From assembly GCF_000003605.2 (NCBI RefSeq), contig NW_003107100.1, positions 82,919 through 146,918 on the forward strand: 64,000 nt of DNA, written 5' to 3'. Shown here in pieces: positions 54,585 through 64,000 of the stretch. This DNA is from Saccoglossus kowalevskii. Its lineage: Eukaryota > Hemichordata > Enteropneusta > Harrimaniidae. The stretch's first letter is position 1; each line of letters starts with the position of its first letter. Both the position numbers and the translations under genes were made by a program. The notes below the pieces were generated by a model. It had not been told where the DNA came from, did not search any database, and saw nothing but the letters and a program-made list of their open reading frames with translations.

Positions 54585-54794
54585 TTAACCCGTTGAATGC
54601 TATTATTTTTCCCCCGACTAAATTTTGGGGAGACATTTTGTACCTTTAAGGTATTTTTCTATATTTTAATTGTTAATTTTGGACCAAACAATTATAATTT
54701 GTCATTGGTTGTAAATCAAAATCTTGGAAAAAAAATTATGCAAGTTTATTCTATAAATATTGACGAAAGTCGACTGTGTTGTTTAAAAGGTTAA
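54585..54794. mobile_element. Type B element, second 210-bp copy
   Basis: Starts TTAACCCGTTGAA and ends TTTAAAAGGTTAA, imperfect inverted repeats with TTAA at each outer edge. The interior TTAATTTTGGACCAAACAAT parallels the 49771 copy. Confidence 0.72.
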
Positions 54795-55365
54795 CCACTG
54801 TTTATTACAAAAAAAATTCTCAATAATACGTTTTTAGTACCCGGTATATTTTTATCACATTCTGGTTGTTTCTTTGAAGGAAAAAACCTTGACACATTTT
54901 GGGGTGCTACAACACCTTCTGAGTTTGGTATAACTACATGTGGGGCACTATCATATGACAATAAGGCTACCATACCGTAATTCTTGTCAATGTTGACAAA
55001 TTATGACTACCCGGTAGATCTGATTTTTGATCCATGTCAGCAATCTATAAAATCTTTTTTCAGATGAAAACAAGTCTGTCTTGCGGCAGTTACATCACAG
55101 ACACGTGTATACCCTTTAGATAGTAGCAGATAATCGGTAAGGGATTTACTGGAATTACGTCAATCAGGTGTTTCAATAGCCATATATTCCTGTTAGCAGT
55201 AAAAAACTACGTCATAGGAATAAATGCAAAGTCTTAACTCTTTTTCAGAATGGAACAAAACTGTTTCTGATGTTAAACAAGCAATTAATTGTGCAAGCTA
55301 GCAAAATCAACTTCAGTGCCCAGTCACTAATCATTTTCTAATTCAGTAGAATAAAAGCCGCAGCA

Positions 55366-55645
55366 AATCAGCTGACATGATGCAAATCAGCCACATGATC
55401 CAAATAAGTCGACATGATTCAAATCAGCCGACGTGATCCAAATCAGCCGAGTGATTCAAATCAGCCGAGTGATCCAAATCAGCCAACATGATCCAAATCA
55501 GCCAACCTCATTCAAATCAGTCAACGTGACCCAAATCAGCCAACATAATTCAAATCAGCTGACATGATTAAAATTCAGCCAACATGATTAAAATTCAGCC
55601 AACATGATTCGAATCAGCCAACGTGGTTCAAATCAGCTGACATGA
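55366..55645. repeat. 18-bp minisatellite
   Basis: About 15 units of type CATGATTCAAATCAGCCA, with variants CGTGATCCAAATCAGCCG and CATGATTAAAATTCAGCC. Confidence 0.93.
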
Positions 55646-56159
55646 TTCTTGTCAGCATGCAGCATTGATAAACTCATCTTCGAATTTGAAATAAACTGAA
55701 GAATGGAATAAAGCGCATCACAATCAATGAACGTGTTGATCTAGTGTAAAAAATAGCCCACCTTGATGAAACGTGATATGTTCTTCAATTCAATATTACG
55801 GTGTGGTACATGGAAACACAATTTTGATTTAATACATGTACTAATTAGATCGATTATTTAAATTCAGGGAGTGTTTATTACAAGTTACGAAAACGAGATT
55901 AACGGTATTTTTATTCAACTAACCAGTTGACGAGTCAAAACATCTTTCCCAGAATGCATCATGCTATCAAGCTGCGCTGTAACCAACATAGCAATACTGT
56001 ATTTGATGTATCTTCGTTGTGTTTACGTAAGTGTCTTGTCTACAGCAGGTGATGGCGATATGAATACAATTTTACAAGAGAGAAATTTCTTTCGTACAAC
56101 GGGCTGTTAGGAATGAAAATGATTAAAAATACCAAATACTGTCAAAGCATTTATTTTTA

Positions 56160-56245
56160 CAGGAATTCAATTTCACTATTTTGATGTTTTGAGCAATTTC
56201 AATCGGTTTTATCGACAAAAATAGAAAAATTTAAAACAAGCGAAT
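56160..56245. repeat. Type D interspersed repeat, copy 2
   Basis: Shares TTTCACTATTTTGATGTTTT then GAGCAATT with 23632-23660, and ends with a similar CGACAAAAATAGAAAAATTTAAA. Confidence 0.7.
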
Positions 56246-56439
56246 AATAAATGTGCTCATATAGTATGATATGACAACATAGTATTTCATCATGTAGGAA
56301 CTTAAATTATCAAATCACAGAAATTAAACAATTTAAAGTATGCACAGTGAGATTTTCAGAATACAAATATGCTCTATTGGAGATGTATTTTTAAAACAAC
56401 AAAAATGGATTCAGTTAATAATGTAAAATAATTTATCTG

Positions 56440-56580
56440 CACTTGGAATTAATTTTTGCCTTATTTTTCCATAAGGACTGAATCAGTGAAAATAAAATAC
56501 AGTGAAAATACCATTTGTCTTGTATTTTACATTAAACTAATCAAAAATCACTGGAAATAAACTGCAAACAAAACAGCAGA
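56440..56580. mobile_element. Type C element, decayed copy
   Basis: Contains AGTGAAAATAAAATACAGTG and ATTTTACATTAAACTAATCA then AAAATCACTGGAAATAAACT, parallel to the complete copy at 58720-58919. The terminal repeats are lost. Confidence 0.7.
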
Positions 56581-58719
56581 AATGTCTTTTTTAACAATAA
56601 AAAAATTTTAGGTGAAAAACAATATTTGCTTTAACAGAGGCACATCATATCCTCCTAAAATAGAATACAAATCAAATCTCTCAATGATTAAATACGAATA
56701 ACAAGAAAAAAGATTTAAGATTTAACCTCTTCAATTTCATGAGACAAATCTTCGTGAATTTTGAAGTAGTGAATATTTCTCTGGTGCCCATGTTAGTGAA
56801 ATTTTGTGTCATTTTGTGAGGCATTCCTACGTTCCTAACAGAACAAATAAAGTCGCTGAAAAGAGGACGACTGTCATCAATTATACATTTGACGATAAAA
56901 AATTTATGAAAATGAAACGCCTTTTATTGTTATCATTGTTCTTTAATAACGATTTTATAATTCAATATTTCAATAACGCAATCAAATAATGTTAAATATT
57001 CATATACTGTTACATATATTTCGTTTCCTGTGTGTCTATCAATATTAACAGTACACATGTACAATGTCTGTCTGCTAAATTTGTTGGTTACAAGAAATTG
57101 AAATCAGCAGAACTGCAAAAAAAAGCGTCTTAAATATAATAGTTGCTAATCACAGTGAACAGGTGTTGTGTTGGAAGTGCATTGTGAGGACAGTGATAAA
57201 CAGAATGATTAACATGAGAGGTTTCAATCATACGACACCTGTCATTTTAGCTTTTTTTAACTGTCTTTCACAAAAATTACAATTCACTGAATATAATCTG
57301 CTTCTTACCTAAAATTCAAAAATCTTTGGCCAAAATCTTTTTAAAATATTAAGTTTTGTCTGTTTGGTCCAAAATGAATATTGAAATTGGGGAATAATAC
57401 TGAAAATGAGAAAATTTGTGTCATCATTTTGGCAGAAAAATCTTTTGAAATTATACTAGTGTAATAAATGGGCATAAACACATTGACTATTATTCTTTAC
57501 GTAACTTCAAATTTGTATCCAATCTCTAAAATTTTCATTATATCATAAAATGCGTAGTGGTCAGAACATGCATTCTTTGATATGGGACCCATGCAACATA
57601 TAGAATGTAAGAAAAATACATTAAAAATGTGTTTTACACAACAATAGTGATGCTTTAATTTCGCACAAAATGAATTTTCATAAGTCAAAAAGTTTGCAGC
57701 AATGAACATGATAGTGCAACACATTTTCAGACGAGAAATGCCTTTCAAACCTCATCCTTGAAATTGACAATTTTTCAAGCTTACAGTAATTATAGTTTTC
57801 TGTTTGGTTTCATTTCATTCAGAATTGTATAATGAGAAACATGATTATAATAACAAAGGAGGTTTGGGTCCAGAATATAGAAACAAAATCAACAACCTAC
57901 GGAGTGGATGAGCTGATCCAAAATGGACAGCCTAAGTAATAAAGACCGAATGACTACCAACCTGTAGCCATTTGCAAACTCAATTGAGCCATTGACAAAA
58001 AGAAAATCACAACACAATTCACAACTTTATTTTGCTAACTTTGGTGAATATCACTAGAGTCGGAATCAATCGGGCGACATACTCGAACATCAATACATGT
58101 ATCAGGGTAATAACTGCCACATTGAAGGAAATTTATCTTTTTCCAAGTTATCGACAATCCAAAATAAGATTCAAAGAAATCCAATAGTTGAGTTGAAGCA
58201 GATATAAGGCAGGATTTAATAGGTCAAAAACACCTGTCAATAAACAAGCTGCTCTCTGATTGGTCTGACTGGTGTCAGGGTTGGGCAATAGCCAAAATCC
58301 TCATATTCACTCAAATCTGGAACTTGAAAAGAATTTTCAAGGCTAGTACATGCATGCATCCATGCATGACAAACTAAATCAGTGTGGATTGAGACAAAAA
58401 AAAAAATGAACAGAAGAGTTACGTTATCAGCTACAAAGTAGAAGCAGGACTCTCTTGTACACGACGATTCTCTCCCGATTTAAATACCCGACTATGTATA
58501 CAAGAGGAAATAACTGATCCACTGACAAATAAGATGACAAGATAATGATTTCAAAAATCATCTTTGCATAATCCCCTGCATTTGCCTTCACACCACGAAA
58601 ACACTATCATTCTATTTTTAGAAAGCAACGATCTCCAACAAATACAACAGTATTACAATCAATACCAGAAAAAGTCCATATGCAGCTGACCTTTCACCTG
58701 GCAGCTGCTATATATTTAA

Positions 58720-58919
58720 TACTGTAGAATACTTTATTTTCGCTTGGAATTTTCGCTGAAGGGATGATTCCGTGAAAATAAAATCCAGCGAATATACTTT
58801 TTTTCCCTATATTTCACATTAAACTCATCAAAAATCAGTGAAAATAAATTCCATACACAACGTCCAAAAAGCCTTTTCAGTGAAAATTAATTCCAGCGAA
58901 AATAAAGTATTCTCCAGTA
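58720..58919. mobile_element. Type C element, complete (200 bp)
   Basis: The ends TACTGTAGAATACTTTATTT (then TCGCT) and, inverted, TACTGGAGAATACTTTATTT (then TCGCT) differ at one position in 25. Internal CCAGCGAA/TTCGCTGG motifs repeat inside. No coding capacity. This is the best-preserved MITE-like element in the window. Confidence 0.88.
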
Positions 58920-61900
58920 CAAGAAGCAAAGTGAAATGTGTATTAAAGCTTCACAGAAAGACTCGCTGGTAGTGAACGTATAAGTCACTTCCATCTGTAG
59001 ATGTTTTCTCATTTTTTCTCTTCACATTTGAGATGAGAAGGAATGAAAACTTATTTCCTAACCACTGAAAGTGAACATCATTTATCAGAACAAATACATC
59101 ATTCATTAAACATGAAATATATCGGGTATTAAGTGCGTCTTCACTCAGGAATCAATTTAAATAATAAATAAACAAATCTTTATATTTCCATATTTAATTC
59201 TTTTTTTAAGATTCCGCTTTATTTTTTACTGAATTTACATAATTGTTACCATGCCAGAATGCCAGTTATATTTTTAAGAATCCTTTCATTTTCATCAGTC
59301 ATGAGAAGAACTTTGATTGGCTATACCAACAATAATAGGTAACTAGCAAACCAATCAGAGAAGAGTTTACTACAAATTCATGTTTCGAATATTCAGACTC
59401 AACAGCAAAACTTCACATTGGAAGCAGAACACTAACGCAGTTGGAGGTTGTTTAAATTACTTCTAAAATTGACTTTTTTTTGTCAACCATTAATTTTCTT
59501 AAACACATTCTGACAAGTCACTTCATTATTAATAATATTTTAGTAATAATCTCTTCCACTCCAATTATTTTGTCAAAGTGATATTTGAACAAGATGGCTG
59601 ATTGTACGATGTTTCTGACAGCTCCAGCTACCAAACACTACGCTCAATTACATCCTGACTCCCTTGCTCACTGACCACAAAATTTACTTCTCGCTTTCTC
59701 AAACACAAATACTGTCAATTGAATTATTGATCTGCTCTCCAGTTAAAACAAACACTGTACAAATGACAATCAAAAGATCCTCTGTTACCATGGTGATCAT
59801 GCAGTTTGCCTTCATCACTTTTTTTTTCTTAACTTTTGCTGTGGCATATAATTTCATAACAAGCTACAAAGATTTAGGTCATCGCAACATTGACTTTTAA
59901 CCTTAAACTACTATTGCCTTGAAAATGAGCTAGGGAAACCCAGTTTTTTTTTACTCCCTGATAGCTACAATCTTCTCTGAATTTGAACCTGCCACAGATC
60001 AGGTAAAAATTACATACAAAAACAAGACCAGCCTTGAAGTTGTCATATGTCAATAATTATAATTGCTCGTTTTAAAAAAAAAAAACTTTATCAATGTGAA
60101 TATACCGGTACTAATACCATACTCTTGTGGAACTGATCATAGAATCAAAAGTCAGAATTGAACACAATTGTGATATCAACAGAGTGTAATTATCAAAATA
60201 ATGTTACATTGTATCAATAACTACCACATACTGACTCTCCACAATACCATCGTGAAATAGCGAATTTAAATTAGACGCCAAGAAACATTTTTTCAAATTT
60301 AGCTAATTTAGCCCACTTGAACAGTTTTTTTTTCTTCTTCTTCTTGTTATTAGTATTTAATCATTGAGAGATTTGAAGCCAATCAACGTCTTTCTATTGT
60401 CAGATTTCAATGATTACCAGTAAAGAGTGATGTCATCAATGAACAAAGAGAATAATGAACATCTTTAAATTGAAATTTACATGACAAAAAAAACTCAGAA
60501 TTGATTGATTCAGTGTTTGAAAGTTGCACAGTACGGTGTTTCCGCCATTAAAGTTAGATGCGTTTATGAATACCATACATCTTGCATACTGATATGTTAA
60601 ATTCCTGTCCAAAATAGTTTGCGTACATAACGTTCATGTTTACTGAACAAGGCAAATAAACATAGTTCGTGATCATCAATAGTTTTTGATAATCTGAATG
60701 GACCAAAGTTTAACAACTGTATGCATGTACAGGTCTAAAGAACGATAAACATAAAATATGAGCACCTTATTATTCCTAAAATAAGTTAACGATGAATACA
60801 GTTGACCATGGCATTCAAATGCACTTTAGGGCTCCAATAACTTACATGCCAATAGTGACAAAATTTAACCATGGAAACGTGTTCACATATGTTATAGGTA
60901 ATAGTTACTAGTACATTGTTGCCCATGTTCCCCCTACTCCCATCATGGAAGAGGTTTGAACTACGGGTACATCATTTTTAAGCTTTCTTTAAGCCAGCGT
61001 AACATGTTCACACCTATTTTTCAGTTAACATTAATTACGCCAGTGTAAAGGGACACAAAAAACAAAAAGTGAACCCGTTGATAGTCACATGTATGACTTT
61101 TTTACATGCAGTTTCAGGTGATACCATTTTAATTAAGAGAGGGGTGTCTCAGGGGTATTTTTAAAGCTCTAGAACTGTTGGCAGAAATTAATCTTTATTG
61201 TCAGAGTTGTGGGCACTCTGGTTTTTTTTTTTTTTTTAAATTTCCTATTTAACCATATTGAATCTGGGAAACAAAATGGGCTATTAAAACATCGGCAAAA
61301 ACCTTTTTTTACTGAACTTATATTTTGTTCACCAATATCTAGTGAAAATGACGAGAATATAATCCATTACAGCACATATGGCCGAATCCACACAGGTGTA
61401 ATAACGCATTCAGGAATCACGTGCATATCAGAAGTGAGATAATAACAACACATGACGGCCGTGTATAATGACTCCATACATGACACGCACAAAAAATCAA
61501 TAAAGCCAGGAAAAATGAAATACAAAGACATATCCAAAATACATTACATTGATTCTACATGAGATATAATAAGGGAGTAACCTCGCTATTGTTATTTATT
61601 TTAACAAGTCAATGGTCAACCCTTAAAATATAGAAACATTTACGTTAAAAGGCAATTTACTTTCCCCTTACTAAAAGAACAGGAAATGTGTCAGCAGGTT
61701 CAGTCGCTTGAACGCAGCGATGACCTCGACAGGTTAATTACTAACAAATACGGTACCTAGAATTTACAAATAATGTAGATCTAAACTGTTGTATTGCAAA
61801 GTATTGTAGCATCCAGAACGCGGGAATGGCTTAAAAAACACAAATGGTGCACAGTTTGCATTAGTTGTTCAATCTATGCTTTTGGAACAGCAATATAATG

Positions 61901-62770
61901 CTCATTTTCACAGAGCATGCAAAACAAATTTGTAATTGCATGCATTTTTTTTCCTAATTTCACTGACAGTTTGGAAGAGACAGTATAGCACCATAATCAT
62001 TACTGTTTTGTACTTGCCTACAGAAATAGCATACCCCACAAATTACACTCACAAATTAACTGCGAAAAAAATTCTAGGATTATTAAACACATACTACATG
62101 TGTACTTGATAAACCACACGTCAATCACACATCACAATTCCTATTCAAAGCTTTCCACAATCGAGGAAAAATTTGTTTCTTACTATAGAAATTTTAAAAT
62201 AAATGAACTTTGATATTTAACTTGTCATTGCTGTAACTGTATTCAGTAAAAAAGAGTTGTGATATAAAAATAGATTGGTTCCAAAGATGCAAAGCCACTA
62301 CCAAATCACTTCAAATGTGTTCAAAGGACTGAGAAAAAATAGTTAAGTCGCTCAACATATCCCAAAAAAATGTTTCAGAATTTCATAATACTAATTTATA
62401 CTGAATTACACTAAATTAAGTTTTATTATTATTAGTACAGTGAAATTCATGAAGACATGAGAATGTAACTTATAAAAATTTATAAAATATTTAATGAAAA
62501 CAATTTATCCTGGAAGAATATTCCATTTCATTCTAATCTAGAAAATATGATATAATTGGCGATAGAGGCTGTTTGGTAATGGCAATTACCCATGAGACTT
62601 TGCAGGTTTACTTTGATCATTATTAGTCGTTTTACCGTCATGCATCCATAAATGCATCATGATTGGTTGAGTTGTTTTCAACTGTCATTCAAAATTTATA
62701 AAACATTTTGTAATATTTTACATATAAAACAAACATTCATGCCTTCTCGAGATTCACTGTACTAGTGCTA

Positions 62771-63011
62771 TTAACTGTTTCCCAACCAGACTTTCTCACC
62801 CAATTTTTTCTGCACTTTTTTCCTTATATTCACTCAATATATCCTGATTTTGGAGCCAATAAACAAAATTTAAATAAAGTCAAATATCAGTTTTTGCCTA
62901 AAAAAAAAATTTGGGCTATTTTTGTTCCAATCTTCTGAAGGAAAGTGCAGACTATAAATGGTACTATGTAGTGAATTTGTGATGAAAAGATGGAACTGTG
63001 GTGAAAAGGTA
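62771..63011 (+). mobile_element. Type A element, copy 3
   Basis: Begins TTAACTGTTTCCCAACCAG and ends CTGTGGTGAAAAGGTAA, whose inverse TTACCTTTTCACCACAG resembles the left end of copy 2. Interior blocks: TTTTGGAGCCAATAAACAAA, CTTCTGAAGGAAAGTGCAGA and TTTGTGATGAAAAGATGGAA. Confidence 0.8.
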
Positions 63012-64000
63012 AATGTTATTTAATAATACTCAAGCCTAAAGAGATAAGAAACAGGTAAAGTAAAAACTAAATAAATAAACGCTGCTTGGATCGATAAATA
63101 TGATATATATTTATAGATAATAATTGAAGTAAAGAGTAACTAATTTTGTGTGCAAAAATTCCTTGATTTTCTTGAACTTGCTGCATTTCCAATACAATGC
63201 TTTCCAAGAAAGAATAAATTCAACACTAGCACAGCCACTGAATTGATTCATTACAATTACCTTTAGGTAATAGATACCAGGCCATCTATTGATTCTCTCA
63301 TGAAATCAGATACTCACTGAACATGGACCAGTTTTCTACTACAGCGGTTCATCAGAATCAAAGGTCAGAGCACATTATTCGCATACGGCTTTCCATTGTG
63401 TGCCTCACACAAAGCATAACGTGGATTACCTACAAATTTGAGTACATCACGTACATCGTATAAAATTGGGTATTTATGATAAATTAACATTCCGAGATAA
63501 GGAGTTTCTGTGAATTTTTTTTAAATCAATGAATTGTAAAATATTAAGCTGATTAGGGTCTTTTATTCCTGAAATTTCAATATTGACAAATTATACAGCA
63601 AACACAGAATTATCAAGTAACAACAAGTAATTTATGTTTTCTTTCAATTATTGTAAGTTTTAATGTTTTGATATTTTTTGGTTTAATGTTGTCAGTTATA
63701 AGCGTAGTTTAATCAGATGGAATGCCGAGAAATTTAAGTAATACTTTCAATTTAATTTAAAATCTATGGTATTTGATTAATATTACTTTGAAAATTTGTA
63801 TATATAGTTTTTAGTGAATTTGTATCAAAAAATGAGGAAACTATTTAATAGAAACAGGTGGAGACACAAACTTTGCAATACAACTGTTTCAATATTGAAA
63901 AAACGGTAGCATATCACAGAATTATTAAAATTCGTGACATTCAATTTATTTATTTACTTGTTAATATGAGGATGCAGTCTTATTAGACAGTTATTTTTTT

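Larger units (their letters stand above)
50500..64000 (-). other. Region upstream of RIMBP visible exon 1
   Basis: 13.5 kb with no supported exon. It must contain intron and possibly the 5' exons or promoter, which I cannot identify. It holds type B, C, D and A elements and an 18-bp repeat. About 50500-52190, 59000-62770 and 63012-64000 show only AT-rich sequence and homopolymer runs, apart from the short exon-like island at 61683-61732. Confidence 0.6.

Noticed and set aside
1-64000. tRNA, rRNA, bacterial operons or old viral copies
   Set aside because: No cloverleaf, ribosomal, polymerase or capsid-like sequence was recognised by eye. A tRNA or covariance-model scan would be needed to exclude small RNAs.

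Overview
The window is nuclear DNA from an animal: AT-rich, packed with mini/microsatellites and short inverted-repeat elements, and carrying one large, finely split gene. Nothing bacterial or viral is visible. The species cannot be read from the sequence. An invertebrate bilaterian (marine deuterostome or lophotrochozoan) is my guess, because the gene clearly matches animal RIM-binding proteins without being vertebrate-like in its linkers.

The only gene I can support is a RIM-binding protein (RIMBP/RBP family, presynaptic active-zone scaffold) on the minus strand, running from about 50.5 kb down to the left edge. I reconstructed 22 coding exons from AG/GT junctions and phase continuity. They give 2,914 nt (971 codons plus one base) without a stop. 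In transcription order they encode an N-terminal coiled coil (exons 1-6, 50.5-22.9 kb, all joined in phase 0 until the end of exon 6), a short acidic/basic linker (exons 7-9), SH3-I (exons 10-11, 13.7-13.3 kb), a linker of seven small exons (12-18, 12.2-3.8 kb), and three fibronectin type III domains (exons 19-22, 3.4-0.3 kb). The start codon and first exons lie upstream of 50.5 kb and were not identified. SH3-II, SH3-III and the 3' end lie left of position 1. Exon numbers here count only what is visible.

The introns hold most of the DNA. Right to left they contain: 50.5-64 kb, no supported exon, several inverted-repeat elements and an 18-bp repeat; 44.7-50.4 kb, a 210-bp element and a poly-A tract; 42.3-44.6 kb, a 19-bp minisatellite and a 147-bp element; 28.7-42.3 kb, a 33-bp minisatellite, two copies of a roughly 190-bp element (one apparently carrying a nested insertion) and a 37-bp satellite with a 545-N assembly gap; 23.3-28.0 kb, a cluster of elements and short repeats; 13.7-19.9 kb, an 18-copy 30-bp array and a pentanucleotide repeat; 9.4-12.2 kb, a 27-bp minisatellite with higher-order structure and a 36-bp repeat; 4.6-8.2 kb, an irregular minisatellite and a 230-bp inverted-repeat element.

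The most interesting gene-level feature is that eleven consecutive exons (12-22) are all phase 1-1. Two are microexons of 30 and 42 nt that look alike, and two adjacent ones have non-consensus donors, so the SH3-FN3 linker could be spliced combinatorially without frame loss. I did not find evidence for an undescribed multi-gene system.
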